Below are positions 23,696-30,753 of a DNA stretch of 64,000 nt, piece after piece. Under the pieces are notes generated by a model. The model ran no database searches. It worked only from the letters and a program-made list of their open reading frames with translations, and was not told the DNA's origin. The translations under genes were made by a program, and so were the position numbers. The stretch's first letter is position 1. Each line of letters starts with the position of its first letter. The DNA comes from Nitrospirota bacterium (GTDB lineage Bacteria > JACPQY01): positions 181,409 through 245,408 of the forward strand of contig JACPAV010000004.1 in NCBI GenBank assembly GCA_016180645.1, written 5' to 3'.

Positions 23696-24214
23696 GTGAT
23701 ATACAATCAGCCCACGCGAAAGCTCGCAGTAGTTCTTCTCATATCGCTGGGCGTCTTCGCCTGTGATCAGGTCACCAAGGACCTCGTGAAAACAGGCCTC
23801 CGTCACGGGGAGGTCAAGACCGTGGCGCAGTGCTGTTTCAATCTCGTCCACGTACACAACACCGGCGCCGCATTCAGCCTGTTTTCGGACGTGCGTTCGT
23901 ACTGGGGACGAATGGCCTTTACACTCTTCTCGCTCTTAGCCGTGGGAGTGGTCTTCTACTACCTCTTCGCCACACCGGCCGGTGCCACTCTTCAGGTTAT
24001 TGCTCTAGCCGCGATCCTGGGCGGCGCGGTCGGCAATCTACTGGACCGTTTCCGCTACGGCTACGTCGTCGATTTCATCCATCTCCACTATACCCGGTTC
24101 CACTGGCACATCTTCAACGTCGCCGACATCGCCATCACCGTGGGCGTTGCCCTCCTGATCCTGCGGATGATCACGCCCCGTCTCGCCCGCCTTCAACCCC
24201 CTGTTCCCCTCTGA
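23696..24214 (+). CDS. lspA: lipoprotein signal peptidase (signal peptidase II)
   Basis: Inner-membrane aspartyl protease that cleaves prolipoproteins before the lipidated Cys; at least five lipoproteins in this window would be clients. Four transmembrane segments are visible, with LAVVLLISLGVFACDQVTK, VHNTGAAFSLF, the first catalytic Asp in GNLLDRFRYGYVVDFI and the second in FNVADIAITVG. I list GTG 23696 as start. A longer GTG start at 23651 is possible. A promoter-like TACAAT (23702-23707) ends 6 nt before an ACG codon at 23714, which would begin the protein at TRKLAVVLL, exactly where most LspA proteins begin. Confidence 0.93.
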   Translation: MIYNQPTRKLAVVLLISLGVFACDQVTKDLVKTGLRHGEVKTVAQCCFNLVHVHNTGAAFSLFSDVRSYWGRMAFTLFSLLAVGVVFYYLFATPAGATLQVIALAAILGGAVGNLLDRFRYGYVVDFIHLHYTRFHWHIFNVADIAITVGVALLILRMITPRLARLQPPVPL

Positions 24215-24251
24215 GTCGGCAGTCGTTCGGGGCGCCTTCACATTTAGAGCC

Positions 24252-24342
24252 TCTAACAGAATGCCGATTCGTAGGGGAGCATCTTCAGATGCTCCCTCTT
24301 GTCGGGAGGGTCTGAAGACCCTCCCCTACGGATTCTGTTAGA
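24252..24342. repeat. hairpin repeat family A, copy 1
   Basis: Core 24271-24330 runs from GTAGGGG to CCCCTAC and contains two hairpins: GGGAGCATC-ttca-GATGCTCCC and GGGAGGGTC-tgaa-GACCCTCCC. An outer inverted repeat TCTAACAGAAT/ATTCTGTTAGA (24252-24262 and 24332-24342) brackets it. Confidence 0.8.
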
Positions 24343-24682
24343 CGCACTTGGAAGCACGACTTCTGTTTTTCAAGGTCAACTCCTCCACTTCCGCGCGGGT
24401 CCGCGGGACATCGCAGCGCCTCCGGTGGCCCTCGGGGAGAGCGCCGCTACCCGGCGGCGAAGGGCATCGAATGCCTCGGCGCTCGGGAATTGCTCCAATC
24501 CGCAAAGATTTGAAATATCCCGCGATTCGCCTATGAGGCGGTGTCCTAAACTGAGTGGCTCTCCCTCGAACTCGCTCCAGGCGACCGTCTCCCTAAACCG
24601 GCAAGGTGATGAAACGCACGAGGCATGGAGTTTGCCCCGACGTCGGCACCAAGGCCAGCAACGCGTCTGGGGTGTGTGTTCA

Positions 24683-24711
24683 TTGTCAGCTTTGCCGGAT
24701 CCTGCTATTCT
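24683..24711 (+). promoter_or_regulatory. promoter of the CC0125-like lipoprotein gene
   Basis: TTGTCA (24683-24688), 17-bp spacer and TATTCT (24706-24711). The ATG at 24726 lies 14 nt further on, so this transcript would have a very short leader rather than none. Confidence 0.45.
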
Positions 24712-24725
24712 TCCAGCCGGGATAC

Positions 24726-25409
24726 ATGAAGCGAGATTCCCTGTTCCTTGCTGCGGTACTCTGCTTCTTCTCGATCGGCTGCCCCACTCCCTACGAAGAA
24801 GCGGGCCTACGGGGTGGCTACCGAGACCTCCAAATCAAGCCGGGGGTGTTTTACGTCCAGGTGAATGGTAACGGTTTCACCCCGGAGATCACGCTAGTTG
24901 GCTATTTCCACCAAAGGGCAGGTGAATTGTGCAGAAGAGCAGGATTTTCCGACTACTCCGTGCTGTCGGAGGCCCATTCCTCGGAAAGCCAGAACATTGA
25001 GTTGGGGAAGAGCTACACCGGAACGACCAGTGGTCAGCTTTACGGCAACACCTACACGGGCCAGACGACCGTGCAAGAGCACGGCGGTGGAACCATTTCA
25101 GTTACGCGTTACCAAGTAAGCGGCTACGTCGGATGCCTCACCGCGAACACCGGGCGCGTGAGTGATACGCCGGCAGCCGTCCCCAGGAAGAACGATTCCA
25201 TGGACGTACCTACCAAGGCTGCGCCTCAGATTCCCCCGGTATCGCCAGTGCGCAAGCAAAGCGGATACTGCGTGACCGTTGCCCTCAAAGAACAACCCCG
25301 TGTGTATTGCTATCCGACTCTGGAAGAATGCCAGGGGTCTGCGGGCCGAATCTGTAAGAATGACCAGCAATGCGGCGTTTTGAGCAGCTGTGATCCAGGG
25401 GGAGATTGA
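24726..25409 (+). CDS. CC0125/CC1285-like lipoprotein
   Basis: A 227-residue lipoprotein; signal peptide MKRDSLFLAAVLCFFSIGC has its lipidated Cys at residue 19. The mature N terminus reads PYEEAGLRGGYRDLQIKPG, then FYVQVNGNGFT and HQRAGELCRRAGFSDYSVL, the pattern of the CC0125/CC1285 family. A Gly/Thr/Ser-rich middle (GTTSGQLYGNTYTGQTTV) and a Cys-rich C terminus (CYPTLEECQGSAGRICKND) follow. I chose ATG 24726 over an upstream in-frame ATG because it begins the signal peptide and follows a promoter. Outer-membrane or periplasmic location expected; function unknown. Confidence 0.8.
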   Translation: MKRDSLFLAAVLCFFSIGCPTPYEEAGLRGGYRDLQIKPGVFYVQVNGNGFTPEITLVGYFHQRAGELCRRAGFSDYSVLSEAHSSESQNIELGKSYTGTTSGQLYGNTYTGQTTVQEHGGGTISVTRYQVSGYVGCLTANTGRVSDTPAAVPRKNDSMDVPTKAAPQIPPVSPVRKQSGYCVTVALKEQPRVYCYPTLEECQGSAGRICKNDQQCGVLSSCDPGGD

Positions 25410-25487
25410 GACTCCAACTCATGGGGTAAGAAAAGGAAAACAGCGCTGCCTGTTCCGGGATTTCGAGGTTGCGCCTGGCGTCGACCG

Positions 25488-25616
25488 TCAGCCTGAATAG
25501 AAATGGGGGTCGAGTGCGCCAAGGAATTCTTTCCCCAGCCCCCGAGCTTGCTCGTCGTACCAAGCGACCGCTCCGTCAAGCTCCAGTTGGGCCAGCTCTA
25601 GAAAACGGACCTTCAA
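25488..25616 (-). pseudogene. truncated RelE/ParE-type toxin
   Basis: From a TTG overlapping the antitoxin stop (TTGA), the frame reads KVRFLELAQLELDGAVAWYDEQARGLGKEF then LGALD. This is the N-terminal third of a ParE/RelE toxin of the plasmid-stabilisation type. After 42 residues it changes character and ends at TGA 25488, whereas such toxins are about 95 residues. No continuation is seen in the other frames. The toxin is therefore probably inactive, leaving its antitoxin orphaned. Confidence 0.65.
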
Positions 25617-25834
25617 GAGGGGCGATGCCTGGCCATGACCGATTCATACGATACCGTTCTGGCGCGGCCGGATTTGTAGGCCGCCCACCTCTTCCGGGCC
25701 TCTTTCGCCCAAACGCGATCGACCTCGGGGTCCGGTTTATCCAAACCCGCTAGAATGGCATCTACGAGTCGCAATTTGTCGGTGTCGGGCAGCGCCTCAA
25801 TCTCCTTCTCCAACTTCTTGGCCGCCTTCGTCAT
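25613..25834 (-). CDS. addiction-module antitoxin (TIGR02574-like)
   Basis: A 73-residue protein with the pattern of the putative addiction-module component family: KLEKEIEALPDTDKLRLVDAILAGL, then PDPEVDRVWAKEARKRWAAYKSG and the terminal RTVSYESVMAR. It has a strong GGAGGATC ribosome-binding site just upstream of the ATG. In this family a ParE/RelE toxin follows and overlaps; here only the toxin's first third remains (25488-25616). The antitoxin itself looks intact. Confidence 0.82.
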   Translation of the reverse strand: MTKAAKKLEKEIEALPDTDKLRLVDAILAGLDKPDPEVDRVWAKEARKRWAAYKSGRARTVSYESVMARHRPS

Positions 25835-26030
25835 CTGGATCCTCCTTTTCAGGTTTGCTCGGTTGGGAAAAGACTACCGTATTCCTTCTGACCTTGGAAG
25901 CTGACTCGCTGCGGCATCGTGGTCCTGACGCCGCCACGGGGACCAAGGGTCAGACATGCCATTCTGTACGTCCTTGGAGTATCACGCGGGTTACCCGCGA
26001 ACCCGCATGACAAGAAATGGCCGGGAAGTC

Positions 26031-26378
26031 CTACCGGCCGAGGACGATATCGACGCCTTGAAGAATCTGCGCGAGGAAGCGCGGGGAAAGTTTACCGGCA
26101 CGCTCGGAAAGGAACACCCGATCGATGGCCACGATTTGCGAGGCGTTGGCTACGGAGTCCTTCGGCAGGCCGGTCGCTTCTGCACGAAGAAGAGTATTGC
26201 CAGGGGCCTCCGCCCAATTCAGATTGCTCGTGAGCAGCACGCAGACCAACGTGGCAATCCGACTCCTGTTCAGGGGGTCTCCTTGGACAACGATCACCGG
26301 TCTTCGGAATCCGGGCGCAGATTTTGTAGGTGTGGGCAAATCCGCCCACCAGATTTCTCCCTGGGCGGCTTCTACCAC
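26031..26378 (-). CDS. MazF/PemK-family endoribonuclease toxin
   Basis: A 115-residue toxin of the MazF/PemK/CcdB fold. Seen: QGEIWWADLPTP, the GFRRPVIVVQGDPLN motif with the catalytic-loop Arg, VCVLLTSNLNWAEAPGN, and the C-terminal VANASQIVAIDRVFLSERAGKL block. It should cleave mRNA at a short sequence. It overlaps the RHH antitoxin gene by 7 bp and follows it on the minus strand, the normal mazEF order. Both genes look intact. Confidence 0.9.
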   Translation of the reverse strand: MVEAAQGEIWWADLPTPTKSAPGFRRPVIVVQGDPLNRSRIATLVCVLLTSNLNWAEAPGNTLLRAEATGLPKDSVANASQIVAIDRVFLSERAGKLSPRFLAQILQGVDIVLGR

Positions 26379-26608
26379 TCGTTGCGCTCCAAAGCGCGTC
26401 GGGCGGCGGCGGAAACGAATGAATCCTTGGGTGCGTCGATCCGTGAAAGGGCTTGGTTCATCCGGTCGGTAACCTCATCGGGTGCGTGGCGAGACAAGTA
26501 CTCCGAGAGCGCCTCGGAGTAGAGCCGACTGCGGGACTTGCGCGTGCGCCTCGCCTGGCGCTCGGCGGCCCGAAAAACCGTCTCGGGAACGGAGACCGCT
26601 GTGTTCAT
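26372..26608 (-). CDS. ribbon-helix-helix antitoxin of a MazEF pair
   Basis: A 78-residue antitoxin. The strand TAVSVPETVFRAAERQARR leads into SRSRLYSEALSEYLSRH, an RHH DNA-binding fold. The C-terminal half (TDRMNQALSRIDAP and RRALERNEW) is typical of RHH-type MazE partners. Start ATG 26608 is 6 nt after TATACT, with TTGCGG 17 bp further upstream. It precedes and overlaps the MazF toxin. Autorepression of that promoter is expected from the family. Confidence 0.85.
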   Translation of the reverse strand: MNTAVSVPETVFRAAERQARRTRKSRSRLYSEALSEYLSRHAPDEVTDRMNQALSRIDAPKDSFVSAAARRALERNEW

Positions 26609-26614
26609 ACCTCT

Positions 26615-26643
26615 AGTATAACCGTCGCGTCCGAGGCCCGCAA
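26615..26643 (-). promoter_or_regulatory. promoter of the mazEF-like operon
   Basis: Minus strand TTGCGG (26643-26638), 17-bp spacer, TATACT (26620-26615), 6 nt, ATG 26608. Confidence 0.6.
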
Positions 26644-26670
26644 CCGTCGAGGCATCCCGGTTGTGGAAAC

Positions 26671-27714
26671 CTATTTGAAAGAGCAGGAATCAGCCTTGGA
26701 AAGATCGCGAGGGATGTTGAGCGTGGCCAGGCCGATGCGTTCGGTGCCCTCTCTCCAGCCGTCGCGGGCGTTGTAGTACATCCAGAGTTGGTTGCCGACG
26801 CGCCTCACGTCGAATGCGTACACGAAGGCCGATTTCCAGCCGTCGCCCTCCGGACCCACAACGGGGCGGTCGCAGACCTTCCCCCATGCGAGTCCGTCAT
26901 CCGATGAAAGGATTCCGATCGCGGAGCGGGAGTGCCCTTCTGCGTCGTGAAAAATCCCGTTGCTGAAGGCTAGCCATCGGCCCCGCCACTTCTCGTCGAA
27001 TACTTTGATGGATCCTGCCGCTTGATTTCGGTACGGATCGTCCGATCGCGGTTCCAAGATCGGCGCCGGATGTTTTTCAAAAGGTCCCTCCGGGCTTGAG
27101 GCCATCGCCCGCCCGATGTACTTCGGCTCCGAGAATCCCGTGTCGCTTTGGAGCACGCCGTTGGCGCTGTAGTAGAGCCAGTACTCAGTTCCTGTTTTCA
27201 TGATGAAGGGATTCCCATTCGTGGACTGGAAACCGATTTCCCAATTGAGCGAGGGCTCCAGCACAGTGGTCGGAGTGGACCAATCCGTCAGATTGCTCGA
27301 AGTACGGATCTGCAAGGAAGACCGATCGAGTGTCAGGCTCTGAAAGGATTCGTAGAACAGGTAGAACATGCCACCTTCCGGATAGAGATACGGACGGGCG
27401 CCGGCGAAGAGGGGCGGACCGGCCGTCACGCGGTCCCAGTGAACGCCGTCGATGGACTGATAGTGATGGATCCCCAGCAGGCTGTGGGCGAACAGGTGCC
27501 ACTTTCGATCCGGCGCCTTTTCCGGCAAGAGCACGGTGGGGTCGGCGATGATCGATTCCGGCTTGGGCGGCTCAATGAGCGGATTTTCCGGATGGTCCTT
27601 CCACCCGGTGCATAGACAGCCGGAGGGCTCAGGGCCATCCTCGATTTTCGCATCGCATCCCGCACCGGCCAGGGCGAGCAGAACAAGACAACCCGTTTGC
27701 ATGCCGAACTTCAT
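26671..27714 (-). CDS. lipoprotein with GH43-like beta-propeller
   Basis: A 347-residue lipoprotein: signal peptide ends in the lipobox AGAGC with Cys20. The mature protein has the repeated blade pattern of five-bladed glycosidases (GH43/GH32/DUF1861-like): NPLIEPPKPESIIADPTVLL, HLFAHSLLGIHHYQSIDGVHW, PYLYPEGGMFYLFYESF, IRTSSNLTDWSTPTTVL, YWLYYSANG and QLWMYYNARDGW. The Asp in IADPTV may be the usual first catalytic-pocket Asp. It is probably an envelope-bound carbohydrate-active or carbohydrate-binding protein; substrate unknown. It stands alone, downstream of repeat C1. Confidence 0.75.
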   Translation of the reverse strand: MKFGMQTGCLVLLALAGAGCDAKIEDGPEPSGCLCTGWKDHPENPLIEPPKPESIIADPTVLLPEKAPDRKWHLFAHSLLGIHHYQSIDGVHWDRVTAGPPLFAGARPYLYPEGGMFYLFYESFQSLTLDRSSLQIRTSSNLTDWSTPTTVLEPSLNWEIGFQSTNGNPFIMKTGTEYWLYYSANGVLQSDTGFSEPKYIGRAMASSPEGPFEKHPAPILEPRSDDPYRNQAAGSIKVFDEKWRGRWLAFSNGIFHDAEGHSRSAIGILSSDDGLAWGKVCDRPVVGPEGDGWKSAFVYAFDVRRVGNQLWMYYNARDGWREGTERIGLATLNIPRDLSKADSCSFK

Positions 27715-27844
27715 GATTCGTCAGTCTGACGCACCCGCCACCGCCACGCAACGGATTCCCGCAACGGACGGCGCCCTTCGCGCGCATGGTACCTGGCCTA
27801 GGACGGCTTGGTACCACGCTATGTCGCCCCGCTAGGCCATGGTC

Positions 27845-27905
27845 CATGCCGCGCCATCCGTGGCGCGGCGACATCGCATGGCCCCGTACCTTCCTTGGCA
27901 CGGGG
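27845..27905. repeat. hairpin repeat family C, copy 1
   Basis: Stem 1 is GCCGCGCCA-tccg-TGGCGCGGC, then the constant linker gacatcgcatg, then stem 2 from GCCCCGT to the facing CACGGGG. The copy at 55616 has the same linker; its first stem has a C-to-T change matched by G-to-A on the other side. Confidence 0.75.
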
Positions 27906-27927
27906 AAGGCGGGGCAATGCCCCGTGG

Positions 27928-27933
27928 TATACT
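27928..27933 (+). promoter_or_regulatory. -10 element of the radical SAM gene (leaderless)
   Basis: TATACT ends 6 nt before the GTG at 27940. No convincing -35 is seen; the preceding bases form a GGGGCAATGCCCC palindrome. Confidence 0.5.
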
Positions 27934-27939
27934 GACCGC

Positions 27940-29727
27940 GTGATCGATTTCCGTCTGGAAAAGAAGCGCCGGAAACTTCTGGCGGATGAAACGGGCACGA
28001 TCCACAAACAGGGAGCCGGCTACTCCGTGGCCCTTGTCTACCCGAACGTCTACTCCGTCGGCATGGGGAATCTCGGGTTCCAGGCCGTCTACGGCTACCT
28101 CAACGGCCTCGACGGTGTTTCTTGTGAGCGAGCGTTTCTCCCGGACCACGAGGATCTTCCGCTCTACGAGAAACATGATACCCATCTTTTCACGCTTGAG
28201 TCCGGACGGCCCATCACCGCATTTGACCTGCTCGCCTTTTCCATTTCATTCGAGGATGATCTCCTGAATCTCCCGCGGCTCTTCCGGCTCTCTCGCCTGC
28301 CGCTTCTTGCCCGGGCGAGGAGCGATCGACATCCTCTCGTGCTCGGGGGCGGCATGTGCGCGTTCATGAATCCCGAACCGATGGCGCCGATGATGGATTT
28401 CCTTTTCCTTGGAGAGGCCGAGGCGGGGATTTCGGAAGTGCTTGAAGCCCTGCTGTCCGTCGAACGAGGGAGTGGAAACCGCGAAGAGGCCCTGACCGCA
28501 CTGCTTCGTGTTCCGGGAGTCTATGTGCCCCGCTCCTACGAGGTTGTTTACGATGAGCGAGCCTGGGTCTCGGAGCGCCGGCCGCTCAAGGGCGCGCCGA
28601 CGATCATTTCCAAGCTCCGGGCTGAAATGCTCAAGGGATTTGTCACCAAGAGCGTCGTCTACACGCCGAACAGCGATTTCGGCGCGATGCATCTTGTCGA
28701 AGTCACCCGAGGCTGCGGCTGGCGTTGCCGATTCTGCGCCGAAGGCTACACGTACCTCCCGCCGCGGACGTACGATGCAGACGCTATTTTGCGGACGCTC
28801 CCCCAGGGTGAGGGTATTCGCAAGGTGGGGCTCGTAGGCACCTCCCTTCCCGAGCATCCACACCTCCTCGAACTGCTCCGGGGGGCGGCGCTGGATCAGC
28901 GCACGGTGTGTACGGCAAGTTTGAGGATGGACGGCGCGAATCGCGAGGTGTTGACTCGGATGTCCGAGGGCGCTCAAAAGACGCTGACCATCGCCCCGGA
29001 GGCCGGGAACGAACGCATGCGGCGCGTCATCAACAAGCCGATCTCGGACGCCGCCCTCTTTCGTTCGGTCGAAACGGCGATGGACTGTGGGATCAAACAC
29101 ATCAAGCTCTATTTCATCGTCGGCCTGCCGTTCGAGGAAGATGAGGACGTGAAAGATGTAGCCCGCCTCGGTGAACACATCTGGGGTCTGATCCAATCGA
29201 AGAGCCGTCACGCGGACTCCAAACTGACCCTGAGCGTCAATCCGTTCATCCCGAAGCCGTCGACGCCCTTCCAATGGTGTGGACTGAAACCCGAGCCTGA
29301 GCTGAAGAGAAAGGTCGCGTCGATTAAGAACGGCTTGGCCCACATCGAGCGGGTGCATGTGAGTGGATACTCGCCCAGGCAGGCCGTCCTTCAAAGTCTT
29401 CTGTCGATCGGCGATCGGCGTGTGGGGGAAGCCATGGCCAACGCTGCGGGCGACCAGGGTTCGGCACGGGGACACTGGGCCGCGGAGTTTCCGCCGAAAG
29501 ACTGGATCGTCCATCGGGCAAAGGATGTTGGGGAAACGCTCCCGTGGGATTTCATCGATCACGGAGTACGCAAATCGTTTCTGGTTGATGAATACCGGCG
29601 CGCCGAGGCGGAGGTTCGCACGCGCGCGTGCCACGTCCCCACGTGCCGCATCTGTGGGGTCTGCACAGATGAGTCTGCATCGGCCGTTGCCCCTGGACAT
29701 GAACACCGGGCCGGGGGGTCCATGTGA
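27940..29727 (+). CDS. B12-binding-type radical SAM protein (TIGR03960-like)
   Basis: A 595-residue radical SAM protein. The N-terminal part has a cobalamin-domain-like layout (GYSVALVYPNVYSVGMGNLGF, HPLVLGGGMCAFMNPEP, FLFLGEAE). The 4Fe-4S motif CGWRCRFC lies within VTRGCGWRCRFCAEGY near residue 265. TIAPEAGNERMRRVINKP and LYFIVGLPFEEDED are typical of this family. The C terminus ends in a Cys cluster (HVPTCRICGVC) that could hold a metal. I take GTG 27940, 6 nt after TATACT. It overlaps the GT9 gene by 4 bp (GTGA). Relatives are fused or adjacent to tRNA or methylthiotransferase-like genes; substrate unknown. Confidence 0.85.
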   Translation: MIDFRLEKKRRKLLADETGTIHKQGAGYSVALVYPNVYSVGMGNLGFQAVYGYLNGLDGVSCERAFLPDHEDLPLYEKHDTHLFTLESGRPITAFDLLAFSISFEDDLLNLPRLFRLSRLPLLARARSDRHPLVLGGGMCAFMNPEPMAPMMDFLFLGEAEAGISEVLEALLSVERGSGNREEALTALLRVPGVYVPRSYEVVYDERAWVSERRPLKGAPTIISKLRAEMLKGFVTKSVVYTPNSDFGAMHLVEVTRGCGWRCRFCAEGYTYLPPRTYDADAILRTLPQGEGIRKVGLVGTSLPEHPHLLELLRGAALDQRTVCTASLRMDGANREVLTRMSEGAQKTLTIAPEAGNERMRRVINKPISDAALFRSVETAMDCGIKHIKLYFIVGLPFEEDEDVKDVARLGEHIWGLIQSKSRHADSKLTLSVNPFIPKPSTPFQWCGLKPEPELKRKVASIKNGLAHIERVHVSGYSPRQAVLQSLLSIGDRRVGEAMANAAGDQGSARGHWAAEFPPKDWIVHRAKDVGETLPWDFIDHGVRKSFLVDEYRRAEAEVRTRACHVPTCRICGVCTDESASAVAPGHEHRAGGSM

Positions 29728-30740
29728 ACGCCGAGCGCGTGCTTTTCATCCGGCTCAGTTCGCTCGGCGATGTGCTACGGACGCTTCCGACGATGGCCGC
29801 GTTCAAGTCGGCCTTCCCCCAAACGACGGTCGGCTTCCTCACATCGGAGTCGTACGCGTTTCTGAGGGGCGGCCTGACGTTTGTCGACAAATTTCATTTC
29901 TGGTACTCGGGCCGTCGCTCCGAAGTCATCCGCGAAATCCGGAGGGAGCGATACGAACGCAGTTACAATCTCCATCCCATCCTAAGGGCGGGGCTGATCT
30001 CAGCCATGCTGGGCATTCGGGAACGCTACGGTTTCGGGCCGGCTCTCGATCGGGAGGGCGGATTCCTCTTTTCCAACCACAGGGTGAATGTCCTGCCCTG
30101 CACTCATCGCCTCGACCAGACCGTTGAGTTGGTCAAGGCCTCCGGGGCAAGCTTGGAGCCTGTGCTGCGACCATTTGCCCTTGCGCCGAATCAGACACCC
30201 GAAGCCGTTACGCGACTGTTGGATCGGGAGAAGTTGGGACCCCAGCCGTTCGCCGTGTTCATTCCGGGCTCAAGCCCAGGGGCGACGGAAAAGAGATGGC
30301 CGCATCCATCGTACGCGGAGTTGGGTCGGCGGCTCGCATCGAGATTCAAGCTGTCCGTGTTCGTCCTGCCCGGATTGGGTGAGACGGCTCTTGCCGCGGA
30401 GGTGATGCGGGGGACGGACTCAGCCGGGCGGGTGGTTCCAGAATTGCGATTGGAGGAGATCGCCTCCCTTCTGTCCCGGGCTCGGATGGTTGTGGGGGGT
30501 GACACGGGACTGACCCATCTGGCGAACACGATGGGGGTGCCCTCGCTGATGATCTTCGGACCGACCGACCCTGCGGTCTACTCCCCCCGAATCGGAAAGT
30601 TCGAATGCTTGGGTGGTCGACCGGGAGCAGGACGGCCCCATCGTGGGGCCAGCCGTCGCGCCGCGCCGCCGACGTCCAGCATCAGCGTCAATCAAGCCTT
30701 CGATGCCTGCGCGCGGTTGCTTGACCGGACGCGAGTCTGA
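29724..30740 (+). CDS. glycosyltransferase family 9 (heptosyltransferase-like)
   Basis: A 338-residue GT-B enzyme. The start VLFIRLSSLGDVLRTLPTMAAFKSAFP is the classical N terminus of ADP-heptose:LPS heptosyltransferases. GSSPGATEKRWPHPSYAELGRRL and the C-terminal MVVGGDTGLTHLANTMGVPSLMIFGPTDPAVYSP carry the nucleotide-sugar site. It likely adds heptose to lipid A core. The start is GTG 29724, overlapping the radical SAM stop. The last 40 residues are Arg/Pro/Ser-rich and unlike the family. A convergent GT4 gene follows. Confidence 0.9.
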   Translation: MNAERVLFIRLSSLGDVLRTLPTMAAFKSAFPQTTVGFLTSESYAFLRGGLTFVDKFHFWYSGRRSEVIREIRRERYERSYNLHPILRAGLISAMLGIRERYGFGPALDREGGFLFSNHRVNVLPCTHRLDQTVELVKASGASLEPVLRPFALAPNQTPEAVTRLLDREKLGPQPFAVFIPGSSPGATEKRWPHPSYAELGRRLASRFKLSVFVLPGLGETALAAEVMRGTDSAGRVVPELRLEEIASLLSRARMVVGGDTGLTHLANTMGVPSLMIFGPTDPAVYSPRIGKFECLGGRPGAGRPHRGASRRAAPPTSSISVNQAFDACARLLDRTRV

Positions 30741-30753
30741 CAACCTAAAATCG

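Larger units (their letters stand above)
24215..24725. other. intergenic region with repeat A1, no gene recognised
   Basis: Holds hairpin repeat A1 (24252-24342) and a promoter for the following lipoprotein gene. The 24346-24600 stretch shows protein-like composition on the minus strand (for example TVAWSEFEGEPLSLGHRL) but no usable start codon; it could be a gene remnant. Confidence 0.4.

Noticed and set aside
15021..24214. Selenoprotein candidates among other genes (search for in-frame TGA at Cys sites)
   Set aside because: All other conserved genes here and elsewhere in the window read through without internal TGA; only the glutaredoxin shows the pattern.
24299..24871. 190-codon frame that begins in repeat A1
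   Set aside because: Its start is repeat sequence (a similar peptide tail is read from copy A2) and it overlaps the lipoprotein gene in another frame.
25919..26522. Plus-strand open frames over the MazEF-like pair
   Set aside because: Both MazF and RHH antitoxin are clear on the minus strand with a matching promoter.
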